A stretch of 64,000 nucleotides of DNA from Parvibaculum sp041688015 (GCA_041688015.1 JBDNIY010000016.1:62001-126000); one strand, 5' to 3'. Counted from the first letter of the stretch, positions 1-8,870 are shown. Notes: generated from the sequence alone by a model not told the origin. Made by a program: numbers and translations.

Positions 1-1
1 C

Positions 2-295
2 GAGTCCAAGTCCGAGCATGTTTGGAATTCGAGGGCTATTTCAGAATCACTTGAGCAATTTGCGAAAATCCATGGGCAATCAACAGGGTATGTATATGTA
101 GATCGCAATCGCGCGGTCGACGCTGACCGTCGCGAAACAGCGGGTATTTTGGAAGGCGGGGAATTCAGGGCGGTTCCTAATGACAAGATCGCCATATATA
201 TGCTTCGAATCAGGCCGCGTGGCGGAAACAATGCCACTTGGTGGCCTCAGATTCGATTTCCTGATGGTCGATACGCTTTCGCATTTGCGATATAA
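2..295 (+). CDS. C-terminal fragment of an unidentified protein, cut by the window edge
   Basis: An open frame runs from the first bases of the window to a TAA at 293-295 (97 residues visible, no start in the window). The tail contains TGYVYVDRNRA, NDKIAIYMLRIRPRGG and ends WWPQIRFPDGRYAFAFAI. It lies 47 bp upstream of the cytosine methyltransferase, on the same strand, and shares its AT-richer composition. By position it could be the cognate restriction endonuclease or another restriction-modification component. I recognise no catalytic motif, so that role is only an inference from context. Confidence 0.55.
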   Translation, partial: ESKSEHVWNSRAISESLEQFAKIHGQSTGYVYVDRNRAVDADRRETAGILEGGEFRAVPNDKIAIYMLRIRPRGGNNATWWPQIRFPDGRYAFAFAI

Positions 296-342
296 GAAAT
301 CAATTACGCCAACCAAATCTTCACAAGAACATCGTCAAAAAC

Positions 343-1383
343 ATGTCCCAACACAAAACACAACCCATCGCTGTCGATTTGTTTTCCGGGTGCGGAGGCC
401 TGACTTTAGGTCTCAAGCAAGCTGGCTTCAAAGTGCTAGCAGCTGTCGAAATAAACTCGACAGCTGCGGTGACTTACAGCACCAACCATAGCGATGTGTT
501 GTTAAAGACGATGGACGTTACCAAGCTTGCTGCGAAGACATTTCGGGAGGAGTTAGGTCTGCGTATCGGTCAACTTGATCTTCTTGCAGGTTGTCCACCT
601 TGTCAGGGATTTTCAAAGTTACGGACCCGCAATGGCGCCCGAAAAAATCGTGACCGTCAAAATCAACTTGTCCTTGAAATGCTAAGGTTTGCTCGCGCAT
701 TTAAACCCAAAACAATTATGATGGAAAACGTTCCCGGACTGGTGGGACGCAATCCATTTAACGAGCTATGCCGAAAACTTCGGGAACTTGGATACCGAAT
801 TAAATTTGAAGTAAAGGACGCTGCAGACTTTGGAGTACCTCAACGCAGGCGAAGACTCATACTTCTTGCCAGTCGCGGTTTTGACATCGCTTTTGCAGAC
901 GAGGCTTCACAACTGGCAACTGTACGTAAAGCAATAGGACGCTTGACTAAGACCAGTCACAGTAGAGATCCGCTTCACGAATTTCCCGAGTCAAATCGGA
1001 GCGAGAAAGTGAAACAATTAATACGAGACATTCCAAAGGATGGTGGAAGTCGCGGCGACCTACCTAAAAACCGGCAATTGAAGTGCCACATAGAGAACAA
1101 AGGATTTAATGACGTTTATGGACGAATGGCTTGGGACAAAGTAGCTCCCACGATAACCGGGGGATGCTCCAACCCTTCAAAGGGTCGTTTTTTGCACCCA
1201 CAAGAGGACCGCGTAATAACTCTTCGTGAAGCAGCTCTTCTTCAAGGTTTTCCTAAAAATTATTTCTTCGATTTGTCGTCGGGAAAGCAAGCAGTAGCCT
1301 TGATGATCGGAAATGCTCTTCCGCCAGAATTCATACGTCGCCATGCTTCGGAGATTCGTAAAGCCCTAGAAATCCAAAAATAG
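343..1383 (+). CDS. DNA (cytosine-5-)-methyltransferase
   Basis: 346 residues with the ordered motifs of C5-cytosine methyltransferases: motif I DLFSGCGGLTLGL (residues 12-24, AdoMet binding), motif IV GCPPCQGFSKL with catalytic Cys87, motif VI MMENVPGL (Glu128), motif VIII QRRRRLILLASR, and the C-terminal motif IX/X region (ITLREAALLQGFP, IGNALPP). The enzyme methylates C5 of cytosine in a short target that cannot be read from sequence; the variable region (about 200-265) sets it. It follows an unidentified partial gene by 47 bp, the usual layout of a type II restriction-modification pair. The gene is clearly AT-richer, with more A/T-ending codons than the genes from 1689 onward, which suggests horizontal acquisition. 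Confidence 0.93.
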   Translation: MSQHKTQPIAVDLFSGCGGLTLGLKQAGFKVLAAVEINSTAAVTYSTNHSDVLLKTMDVTKLAAKTFREELGLRIGQLDLLAGCPPCQGFSKLRTRNGARKNRDRQNQLVLEMLRFARAFKPKTIMMENVPGLVGRNPFNELCRKLRELGYRIKFEVKDAADFGVPQRRRRLILLASRGFDIAFADEASQLATVRKAIGRLTKTSHSRDPLHEFPESNRSEKVKQLIRDIPKDGGSRGDLPKNRQLKCHIENKGFNDVYGRMAWDKVAPTITGGCSNPSKGRFLHPQEDRVITLREAALLQGFPKNYFFDLSSGKQAVALMIGNALPPEFIRRHASEIRKALEIQK

Positions 1384-1441
1384 GGAAATGCGGAATCCTT
1401 AATCATCAAAAATAGCGCGAGATTGTGCTCAGTGACTGTGG

Positions 1442-1632
1442 ATGCCCCGGTCAAGCCGGGGCATGACGGGGAGGCTTTGCACTTTCAGCCCCTCTCCCGT
1501 TGGGAGAGGGGGGAGCGAACGACAGTGAGCGGAGGGTAAGGGTCTGGCATTGGGCTCTGAATTCCGTAGAAAGACCCCCTCCCTCCGCGCGTGAGGACGC
1601 GCTCCTCCCTCCCCCGCTTTGCGGGAGAGGGT
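1442..1632. repeat. Composite palindromic intergenic repeat
   Basis: The 305-bp gap between the methyltransferase and the next gene holds no gene but is packed with inverted repeats. ATGCCCCGG (1442-1450) pairs with CCGGGGCAT (1456-1464). CCCCTCTCCC (1489-1498) pairs with GGGAGAGGGG (1502-1511). CCCGC (1613-1617) pairs with GCGGG (1621-1625). The blocks resemble the REP-like palindromes scattered between genes in many alphaproteobacteria. They may act as transcription terminators or mRNA-stabilising hairpins, and they mark the boundary between the AT-rich methyltransferase locus and the core-like DNA. Confidence 0.7.
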
Positions 1633-1688
1633 TTTAAAGCGCCGCCACCGTGCTAGGCTGCGCCCTTCAAATTTTCGGGGGAAACAAC

Positions 1689-2090
1689 ATGCACATTAAA
1701 ACCACCTTGCAAGCCGCCAGCCTTGTAGCGCTCACCATGTCGGTGGCGCTGCCGGCACTCGCCGCGTCGATGGACGCGCGCTATGGCAATACCGTTCATG
1801 CCACGCGGCCGGACGGGACTGAGATCAATCTGTTCTTCAACGCCGACCAGACTTTTACCGGCAAGGCCTCGCCTGCCAGCGTGCCGTTTTCGTTTTCCAT
1901 TGCGGGGACATGGCGCATTGATGGCGACAAGCTCTGTATTTTGCAGACCGAGGGGCGCGGACCGAACAAGGGCATTGAAAAATGCGAGCCGCTGGAAGGC
2001 GACAAGATCGGTGATAATTGGACGGTCAATGTGACCGACAAGGACGACAAGCCGGTCGTCCAGACCATGACGATTACCGAGGGCCGTTGA
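1689..2090 (+). CDS. Secreted small protein, tandem paralogue 1
   Basis: 133 residues from an ATG preceded by GGGGGAAA; an earlier in-frame start at 1650 would add 13 residues before a normal signal peptide and is unlikely. Residues 1-26 form a signal peptide ending ALPALAAS. The mature part is a compact, probably beta-rich domain with the conserved-looking pieces RYGNT, TRPDGT, GTWRIDGDKLC and KPVVQTM. Two cysteines (KLCIL and EKCEP) could form a disulfide in the periplasm. The next gene, 4 bp downstream, encodes a clear paralogue. I do not recognise a function. Confidence 0.8.
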   Translation: MHIKTTLQAASLVALTMSVALPALAASMDARYGNTVHATRPDGTEINLFFNADQTFTGKASPASVPFSFSIAGTWRIDGDKLCILQTEGRGPNKGIEKCEPLEGDKIGDNWTVNVTDKDDKPVVQTMTITEGR

Positions 2091-2094
2091 GGGG

Positions 2095-2493
2095 ATGACG
2101 ATGCGTATTGCGCGTTTGAGTTTGGCGACCCTGATGATGGGTGTCGTGGCGCTGCCCGCGCTCGCCGCCAGCATGGAGCCGCGGTTTGGCAATACCATGC
2201 TGGGCACGCGGCCCGATGGCACGCTGATGAAGCTCTTTTACAACAAAGACCACAGTTTCTCCGGCGAGATCACACCGGCGGGCTCGACCGCGACCTTTGA
2301 GGCCAAGGGCACATGGCATATGGAGGGCGACCAGCTCTGCGTGCTGTCCGACACCAATCCGGGCGAGGCCAAAGCGCCCGAAAGCTGCGCCACGCTGAGA
2401 GGCGACCATGTCGGCGACACATGGGAAACCACCGTGCAGGGCGTGGACGGCAAGCCGGTGGTGCAGAAGGTCGAGATCATCAAGGGGCGGTGA
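2095..2493 (+). CDS. Secreted small protein, tandem paralogue 2
   Basis: 132 residues, starting 4 bp after the stop of the preceding gene, so the two are almost certainly cotranscribed. A signal peptide (residues 1-25, ending ALPALAAS) precedes a domain that matches the upstream paralogue along its length: RFGNT, TRPDGT, GTWHMEGDQLC and KPVVQKV, with both cysteines conserved. This is a tandem duplication of one ancestral gene. Function is unknown; the periplasmic location is inferred from the signal peptide. Confidence 0.8.
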   Translation: MTMRIARLSLATLMMGVVALPALAASMEPRFGNTMLGTRPDGTLMKLFYNKDHSFSGEITPAGSTATFEAKGTWHMEGDQLCVLSDTNPGEAKAPESCATLRGDHVGDTWETTVQGVDGKPVVQKVEIIKGR

Positions 2494-2569
2494 GGCCCCT
2501 TTGCATCCCGCCCCCCTTGCAATCCACACCTGAACGCGGCACACCCTCCCTCACGCGCGAGAGGGAAAC

Positions 2570-3691
2570 ATGAGCGACACCGGAACGGTCGAATGTGTGG
2601 TGGTCGGCGCGGGCGCGGTGGGTCTGGCTTGCGCCCGGGCGCTGACGATGCGCGGCCATGAGGTGCTGGTGCTGGAGCGCCATCAGGCCATCGGCACCGA
2701 GGTTTCCGCGCGCAATAGCGAAGTCATTCACGCAGGCCTCTATTATCCCGCCGGATCGCTGCGCGCCAAGCTCTGCGTCGAAGGCCGCCTTCAACTCAAT
2801 GAGTATATGCAAGCCCATCATGTGGCCCACCGGCAATGCGGCAAGCTGATCGTGGCAAGCGATGAGGCCCAAGTGGGCGCGCTGGCCGAGATCGCGGCGC
2901 GTGCCCGCGCCAATGGCGTCACGGATGTGCGCGACATGACGGGCACCGAGGCCAAAGCGCTGGAACCTGCGCTGAAAGCCCATGCGGCGCTCCTCTCGCC
3001 CTCAACCGGCATCATGGACGCGCACGGCTTGATGCTGGCGCTGCGGGGCGACCTTGAAGACCACGGCGGGACCATCGCCTTTGGCGCGCGGCTCACGTGC
3101 GCTGAGGCGACACGCGAGGGCTTCAGCTTGCAGGTGGGTGAGACAAAGCTAAACTGCCGTGTGCTGATCAATAGCGCGGGCCTTCATGCCATAGCCCTTG
3201 CCCACCAGATCGACGGGCTGGAGCCACGCCACATCCCCACCGCGCATTTTGCCAAGGGCAATTATTTCACGCTGACAACCCGCGCGCCGTTCTCGCACCT
3301 GATCTATCCGGTGCCTGAAGCAGCGGGCCTCGGCGTTCATCTGACGCTCGACATGGGCGGCCAAGCCCGCTTTGGCCCTGATGTCGAATGGATCACGCCT
3401 ACCAATGCCGATGAGATCGACTATGGCGTCGATCCAGCGTGTGGCGAGGTGTTCTATCAGGCCATCCGGCGCTATTGGCCGGGGCTGGCCGACGCGAGCC
3501 TTCAGCCCGCTTACGCAGGCGTGCGCCCCAAGGTGCATGGGGCAGACGAGCCTGCCGCCGACTTCATTATCTCCGGCCCTGAGGCACATGGGCTCACGGG
3601 CCTCGTCAATTTATTCGGAATTGAAAGCCCCGGCCTTACATCCGCGCTGGCAATAGCTGATACTGTCGTGCATAGGCTTGATGGGCGATGA
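2570..3691 (+). CDS. FAD-dependent oxidoreductase, L-2-hydroxyglutarate oxidase-like
   Basis: 373 residues of the DAO/GlpD-like FAD family. The N-terminus has the dinucleotide-binding VVVGAGAVGLACARAL followed by the acidic strand end VLVLER. The block SARNSEVIHAGLYYP is typical of LhgO/L2HGDH enzymes, which oxidise L-2-hydroxyglutarate to 2-oxoglutarate. The C-terminus closes with an FAD-contacting segment NLFGIESPGLTSALAIAD. The product is expected in the cytoplasm or peripherally on the membrane, feeding electrons to quinone. Its stop overlaps the start of the ClC gene (ATGA at 3688-3691), so the two are translationally coupled. The family call is firm; the exact 2-hydroxyacid substrate is inferred. 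Confidence 0.8.
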   Translation: MSDTGTVECVVVGAGAVGLACARALTMRGHEVLVLERHQAIGTEVSARNSEVIHAGLYYPAGSLRAKLCVEGRLQLNEYMQAHHVAHRQCGKLIVASDEAQVGALAEIAARARANGVTDVRDMTGTEAKALEPALKAHAALLSPSTGIMDAHGLMLALRGDLEDHGGTIAFGARLTCAEATREGFSLQVGETKLNCRVLINSAGLHAIALAHQIDGLEPRHIPTAHFAKGNYFTLTTRAPFSHLIYPVPEAAGLGVHLTLDMGGQARFGPDVEWITPTNADEIDYGVDPACGEVFYQAIRRYWPGLADASLQPAYAGVRPKVHGADEPAADFIISGPEAHGLTGLVNLFGIESPGLTSALAIADTVVHRLDGR

Positions 3692-5526
3692 GGGAAAGGG
3701 CGTGGCGTATGAGGATTAGGGCAAGGCTTGCGACCCTCAAACGATTTGTAGCGGTTCGCTTTGTCTTGTTGCGCCGGTCACTCCGAAGCTCTGAAGCCAG
3801 CATCATCCTCCTCTGCGCGCCTTTGGGCGTGCTGGTCGGTGTCGTTGTCTTTGTACTACGCGAAATCATCTACACCCTGCACGACTTCGCATTCGGTCTC
3901 GAACCCGGCAGTTTTTTGAGCCAACAGACCTATATTGACCCTATCCGCCTTGTCGTTGTGCCGATCGGCATGAGCTTGTTTTTCGGCTTCACCGCCTGGT
4001 GGATCCGCAGACGTCGTGCCGCTGAAGTCACTGACCCGGTGGAGGCCAACGCGCTGTTTGGCGGGCGCATGTCGATGTTTGACAGCTTTCGGCTGGTGGT
4101 CGCCACGATGGAGTCGAACGCCGCTGGTGGCTCGCTTGGCATGGAGGCGGGCTATACGCAGGCCGGTTCGGCAATCTTTTCAGCGGTCGCGCAATATTTC
4201 AGGCTGCGCCGTGACGAGGCCCGCATCTATGTGACCGCAGGCGCGGCCGCCGCCATTGCCGCCGCCTTCAATGCGCCACTGGCAGGCGCTTTTTATGGCT
4301 TCGAGCTGGTGCTCGGCAATTATGCGCCGCGGGCGCTGGCGCCTGTTGGCATTGCCGCGCTGTGCGGAACCCTGACCATCCAGATCCTCGGCACCGATGC
4401 GCCGCTCTTTGCGGTGACGCAAAGTTTCACCATCACGCCGCTCCTTTACTTCCTCTTTGTCCTTGTCGGCATCGCGGCAGCGGGCTTTTCGATCCTCACC
4501 ATGCGCGCGGTGACATGGACCGAACAATCCTTACGATGGCTGCCCATCTGGATCCGCCCTGGCGTCGGCGGCGTGGCGCTGAGCATCTTGGCCTTTGGTT
4601 CGCCGCAAGTGCTGGGCTCGGGCCACGGCGCAATCCAATATGCACTGGAGCATGATCGCACCTTCGTGATGGTCACCTTTCTGCTGGCAGGCAAGCTCCT
4701 CGCCTCTGTCGTCTCGCTGGGCTCGGGCCTCAGAGGCGGCATGTTTTCATCCTCACTCTTTCTGGGCCTCTTGCTCGGCGCGGTTCTGGCCTCCGCCATG
4801 ACCTTTGTCGCGCCGGGATTGGCCGACACCAAGGTCGCCTTCATGCTGGTCGGCATGGGCGCGGTGGGGGCCGCCATCATCGGCGCGCCGATCACCATGG
4901 TGTTGCTGGTGCTGGAGGGTACGGGCAATTTTCAGGTGACCATGGGCGTGCTGGTGGCCGTTGTCGTCGCCTCGACCATCATGCGGCTAACCTTTGGCTA
5001 TTCTTTCTCGACATGGCGTTTCCATCTGCGCGGTGTGCCAATCACCGGCGCGCATGACGTGGGCTGGATCGCCGATTTGGTCGTGGCGCGCGCCATGCGC
5101 TCAGACCCCGTGATCGTGCCCTCCAACGTGCCCTTGTTGAAGCTACGCGAAATCGCGCCACTGGGCGGCGCCAAACGAGTCTTCGTGGTCGATGGCGACA
5201 AAAAATATCTCGGCATCGTCAATATGGCGACGGTGCATGACCCTGAAATTACCGATGCTGCCGACACGCTGGTGGCAGGCGATCTGGCACGCGGCGCAGG
5301 CATCTATTTGCAACCGAAAGAAAACCTGCGCGTGGCGCTCGGGCGATTTGAGACGGTGGAGATGGAAACCCTGCCGGTATTGAACAATGTGCAGGACATG
5401 CAGGTGGTCGGCTACCTGACCGAAGCCTATGCGCTGCGCCGCTATACACATGAACTGGAACGCCAGCGCAGCAGCGAGACGGGCGCCAGCGGCCCCTTCG
5501 GGCTCGGCATCACAACAAAGACGTGA
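3688..5526 (+). CDS. ClC-family chloride channel/transporter with CBS domains
   Basis: 612 residues. About ten hydrophobic segments occupy residues 25-430, followed by a cytoplasmic CBS pair (about 470-590). ClC landmarks are GGSLGMEAGYTQAGS, where Glu153 sits where the gating glutamate is expected, NAPLAGAFYGFELVLG and SGLRGGMFSSSLFLGLLLG. By eye the position of the internal proton glutamate of CLC-ec1 (E203) is occupied by Leu207, so a passive channel or weakly coupled transporter is possible. The start overlaps the stop of the FAD oxidoreductase by 4 bp. Its job is anion flux across the inner membrane; why it is coupled to a hydroxyacid oxidase is not evident. Confidence 0.88.
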   Translation: MRERAWRMRIRARLATLKRFVAVRFVLLRRSLRSSEASIILLCAPLGVLVGVVVFVLREIIYTLHDFAFGLEPGSFLSQQTYIDPIRLVVVPIGMSLFFGFTAWWIRRRRAAEVTDPVEANALFGGRMSMFDSFRLVVATMESNAAGGSLGMEAGYTQAGSAIFSAVAQYFRLRRDEARIYVTAGAAAAIAAAFNAPLAGAFYGFELVLGNYAPRALAPVGIAALCGTLTIQILGTDAPLFAVTQSFTITPLLYFLFVLVGIAAAGFSILTMRAVTWTEQSLRWLPIWIRPGVGGVALSILAFGSPQVLGSGHGAIQYALEHDRTFVMVTFLLAGKLLASVVSLGSGLRGGMFSSSLFLGLLLGAVLASAMTFVAPGLADTKVAFMLVGMGAVGAAIIGAPITMVLLVLEGTGNFQVTMGVLVAVVVASTIMRLTFGYSFSTWRFHLRGVPITGAHDVGWIADLVVARAMRSDPVIVPSNVPLLKLREIAPLGGAKRVFVVDGDKKYLGIVNMATVHDPEITDAADTLVAGDLARGAGIYLQPKENLRVALGRFETVEMETLPVLNNVQDMQVVGYLTEAYALRRYTHELERQRSSETGASGPFGLGITTKT

Positions 5527-5529
5527 GCC

Positions 5530-5931
5530 TCAGCTCATCACCTCGTCGATGAAACCATTGACCACGGTAATGGCAGCCCGCAACCGCGTAATGTCATCGG
5601 CGCGGAGGTTTTCGTCATCAAAGTCGTGATGTTCGATCTCCTCGGCAATGTCGCCCAACGCCCAAGCGCCAAGCCCACGCGCGGAACCTTTGAGGCTATG
5701 AGCGGCATCGCTCCACTCCTTGGCGTCGGCAGCAGACGCGAGCCTCTCGACATAGATACCGGCCTGCGAACGAAAGAGCCCCAGCAACTCGGTTTCAAGC
5801 CCACGATCCCCAAAGGTATATTTGGACAAATGAACCAGATCGAGCGGCCGGCCAGAGGCATGCCCCTCGGGCATCGCTGTTTCATGGGTCACCCTAGCTT
5901 CAGAGGGCGTTAGGGCACGGATTGTATTCAT
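5530..5931 (-). CDS. Stand-alone Hpt (histidine phosphotransfer) protein
   Basis: 133 residues. After a variable 30-residue N-terminus comes an all-helical Hpt domain with the motif WSDAAHSLKGSARGLGA; His78 is the expected phospho-acceptor and the KGS turn is intact. Hpt proteins relay phosphate between a receiver domain and a downstream response regulator. The gene is convergent with the ClC gene (3 bp between stops) and divergent from the coiled-coil protein gene at 6125. No kinase or regulator is adjacent, so its partners are elsewhere. The hybrid kinase at 46194 has its own Hpt and need not use this one. Confidence 0.85.
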   Translation of the reverse strand: MNTIRALTPSEARVTHETAMPEGHASGRPLDLVHLSKYTFGDRGLETELLGLFRSQAGIYVERLASAADAKEWSDAAHSLKGSARGLGAWALGDIAEEIEHHDFDDENLRADDITRLRAAITVVNGFIDEVMS

Positions 5932-6124
5932 GGGTTGCTCCTGCCGGTTGGGTCGACAGGCAAAGCATACCCTCGTGAAATGTACCGAACGGTTAACCGC
6001 GTTGGGGCTTTGGCCAATTTATCTCCCCAAAATCATTAACCAATCCGCCATTCACCCCTCCGCCTAGTTGACGCGGGCGACCTCATCCAGCACCCTTAAA
6101 AAGCGAGGCAAGTGGAACAGGCAT

Positions 6125-8314
6125 ATGGCAAATCTGGAATTGGCGGCGGGCAAGCCCGCAAGCGGCGCACCCGTGAAGGCTGCAAACGAGGACACGCCAA
6201 CCGGCGGCGCCCTTTATCGCCTGATCGCGCGACGACCCTCCAAGCGCATTCCAGCCGCCGCCCTGCTCGCCACGCTCTTTTGCGCCTGCATCTGGGCGGC
6301 CTATGTCGGCGGTTTCTATGGTCTCGACGCGCTGATCACCATGCAAGCCCCAACGCTAGCGCTGCTGATCGCGGCGGGCCTTGTGCCGGTGCTGTTGATC
6401 TGGCTGGCCGCCTGGTCGATCTGGCATGGGCAGGAAATGCGCCTGATGGCCGAGGCATTGGCGCGTACCGCCATCCGCCTCACCGACCCGGCTGATTCGG
6501 CGGCAGGCGAAATCGGCAATATCGCCAGTGCCGTGCGCGCCGAAATCGACCGCATGAAAGCGGGGCTGGCCGACGCGCTGGCCGAAACCCAACGCCTGCG
6601 CGAGATGGTGGGCGAAAACCTCGAAGCCATCGACGAGGGCGGCACACGCGCCGAAATGCGTGTTGCCCGCATGGAAGACCTGATCACCCATCACCATGGC
6701 AGCCTGACCGAGCTTGGCCGCATGATGGGGCAAGAAAGCGACATGATCTCGCGCGGCATTCGCGGCCAGGTCGAAGCTGTGCGCGGATTGCTCGGCCAAG
6801 CCGAGAAGACGCTGGAAGCCGCAGGCCACCGCGTCGTTGCCGAAACCGAGACGCTGTCGCGCGTCAGCGAAGCCGCCCGCGCTGGGGCCGACGCCACTGC
6901 CTCAACGCTCGACCGCCAAGCCTCGCGCCTCGAAGTCGTGGCAAACTCCGCGCTCAGCAAAGCCGACGAGCTGACCACGCGCTATGAAACCCAGCGGCAA
7001 ATCCTCACCGCTGCCGCCGACAACCTTTCCAACGAAAGCACGCGGCTGCAGGCCTTGTTTGAAACCCACCGCGACCACATGGCTGAAGCTGGCAGCGTGG
7101 TGACGGCGCGCACCAAGGAAATTTCCGAGGCGGCTGAAACACTGGCCAAGCAAATCACCACGACCTTTGATGCCGCCGCTGAACGCGCCACCACGGTGCG
7201 TCACGAAATTTCAAGCGAGGTGACCGCTGCTATCGCCGAAGTGACCGACGCGTCCGGAACAATTAGCCGCTCAACGGGCGCGGCAACGCGGGCTATCGGG
7301 GCCACAATCGACGAATTGCGCACCGCCGCGGGCGCGCTGAACGATGATCTCACCCGCACCGCCACTGAGGCGATTGCGGCAACCACCGACGACCTGCGCA
7401 TCGCCACCAATACCATGACCTCGGAAGTAACGCGCGCCACCTCTGCCTTGGTGGAAAGCGTCTCAGCGCGCACGCATGAAATGCGCGATGTCGTGAAAGA
7501 GTCGCTGGCCGACAATGATGTCGCTGCTGATCGCTTCAACGCGGCCATGATCCGGCTCGGCGGCACGGCGCGCGAGGCTGGCAACGCGCTTGACCACGCG
7601 GCGGCCGAACTTGAAGCCCGCATGGCGCTGCTGCCTGAAGAAGCCGCCTCGGGTGCTGCCGCCCTGACGCAGGTCTTGCAGGAGCAAGTGACGGCGCTGG
7701 CCTCAATCGCTGAGATCGTGGTGCGTCATGCCCGCGTGCTTGACCGCTCAGCACCGATGCCAGCCGTCACCGCACCCGTCGCCCCGCCGATGATACAACC
7801 AGCCCCCCCGCCCCACGCCATGCGCCTGGGCGAACCGACCAACCCGTCGATACGTAGCTGGGGCATTCCTGAATTGCTGGCCAATGCTGGCCGTGATCAG
7901 ACCAAGCCAAATGCGAGTGCTACGGCCCAACCCATCGAGAGTGAAAGCGAATTTCAGCGCACGTCCTTGCAGGTGATCGAAACCTTGCAGGCACTGGCCG
8001 TTGATCTTGATCGTGCGCTGGAAGAAAGCCCCTCGCCTGATCTCTGGCAACGCTATCAGGCAGGCGAGCGCCATGTCTTCACGCGCCGCCTCTACAACAT
8101 GGCAGGCCGCCAGCTTTATGACAGCATCGCCGTCAAATATCGCGGCGAAGCGGAGTTCCGCGAGAATGTGGACCGCTTTGTTGACCTGTTCGAGCGGTTG
8201 CTGGGCAATGCCTCATCGCGCGACCGCGATAATATTCTGGTCGAGACTTATCTCACGTCGGATACGGGTAAAGTTTATCTGATGCTGGGACAGGCGAGCG
8301 GGAAGCTGGGCTGA
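6125..8314 (+). CDS. Membrane-anchored long coiled-coil protein with conserved C-terminal domain
   Basis: 729 residues from the ATG at 6125, preceded by GGAACAGG; an upstream TTG at 6068 is in frame but has no clear ribosome site. Two hydrophobic segments (about residues 40-65 and 72-100) anchor the N-terminus. Residues 110-540 are a long Ala/Glu/Thr-rich helical region with heptad character and repeated TxEI/ATxxL patterns, resembling apolipoprotein-type or chemoreceptor-type coiled coils. A proline-rich linker (about 555-600) leads to a compact helical domain (about 610-725) containing LWQRYQAGERHVFTRRLY and YLTSDTGKVYLMLGQAS. No enzyme motif is visible. A structural or localisation role is a guess from architecture only. 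Confidence 0.82.
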   Translation: MANLELAAGKPASGAPVKAANEDTPTGGALYRLIARRPSKRIPAAALLATLFCACIWAAYVGGFYGLDALITMQAPTLALLIAAGLVPVLLIWLAAWSIWHGQEMRLMAEALARTAIRLTDPADSAAGEIGNIASAVRAEIDRMKAGLADALAETQRLREMVGENLEAIDEGGTRAEMRVARMEDLITHHHGSLTELGRMMGQESDMISRGIRGQVEAVRGLLGQAEKTLEAAGHRVVAETETLSRVSEAARAGADATASTLDRQASRLEVVANSALSKADELTTRYETQRQILTAAADNLSNESTRLQALFETHRDHMAEAGSVVTARTKEISEAAETLAKQITTTFDAAAERATTVRHEISSEVTAAIAEVTDASGTISRSTGAATRAIGATIDELRTAAGALNDDLTRTATEAIAATTDDLRIATNTMTSEVTRATSALVESVSARTHEMRDVVKESLADNDVAADRFNAAMIRLGGTAREAGNALDHAAAELEARMALLPEEAASGAAALTQVLQEQVTALASIAEIVVRHARVLDRSAPMPAVTAPVAPPMIQPAPPPHAMRLGEPTNPSIRSWGIPELLANAGRDQTKPNASATAQPIESESEFQRTSLQVIETLQALAVDLDRALEESPSPDLWQRYQAGERHVFTRRLYNMAGRQLYDSIAVKYRGEAEFRENVDRFVDLFERLLGNASSRDRDNILVETYLTSDTGKVYLMLGQASGKLG

Positions 8315-8327
8315 GGGGCTTACTTTC

Positions 8328-8870
8328 TTAAACCACATCCAGCGGTCGCAACGTACCCACCGGCAGTTCCACGCGGATCATATCGCCAGCGCGCACCACA
8401 CCACCGGCAATCACGATGCTCATCACGCCGCTCTTGCGGATGAGCTTGCCATCAGCGGCGCGGCCTAACACGGCTTGCATCAAACCTTGCTGAAAACGAT
8501 CAAGCTGCACGCAAGGGTTGCGCAAGCCCGTGACCTCGACCACGGCGTCGGCCCCGATCATCAGCCGCGCGCCCACAGGCAAGGCCAAAAGATCGATCCC
8601 ACGCGTTGTGATGTTCTCACCCATCTCGCCGGGAGTGACGGCAAAGCCTGCCGCCTTCAATTCGTCAAACAACTCGCTGTGGATCAAATGTACTTGGCGC
8701 AGATTAGGCTGGTTCGGGTCACGGGCGACACGCGAGCGGTGCTTGACGGTGAGGCCTTGATGCGCGTCACCCGCAATGCCGAGGCCGACCACAAGCTCAA
8801 TCTCGTCGCAGAGCGGTTTTGAAAAATGATGCGTGGCATCGCGCGCGACAGCAACGACAATGGCGCTCAC
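8328..8870 (-). CDS. MOSC domain protein
   Basis: 180 residues forming a single MOSC domain. The motif GLRNPCVQLDRF carries the conserved cysteine expected to bind the molybdenum-cofactor sulfur, and GEMGENITTRGIDL is the usual MOSC core. MOSC proteins handle sulfur for molybdenum cofactor enzymes or reduce N-hydroxylated compounds. The start overlaps the stop of the lipoprotein gene (8867-8870), so it is the last gene of the MCE operon, although nothing in its family links it to lipid transport. The function of this member is not assigned. Confidence 0.83.
   Translation of the reverse strand: MSAIVVAVARDATHHFSKPLCDEIELVVGLGIAGDAHQGLTVKHRSRVARDPNQPNLRQVHLIHSELFDELKAAGFAVTPGEMGENITTRGIDLLALPVGARLMIGADAVVEVTGLRNPCVQLDRFQQGLMQAVLGRAADGKLIRKSGVMSIVIAGGVVRAGDMIRVELPVGTLRPLDVV

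Noticed and set aside
1653..2222. 189-codon minus-strand frame across the two secreted paralogues
   Set aside because: It crosses two clear signal-peptide genes in antisense; its arginine-rich content is typical of a shadow.
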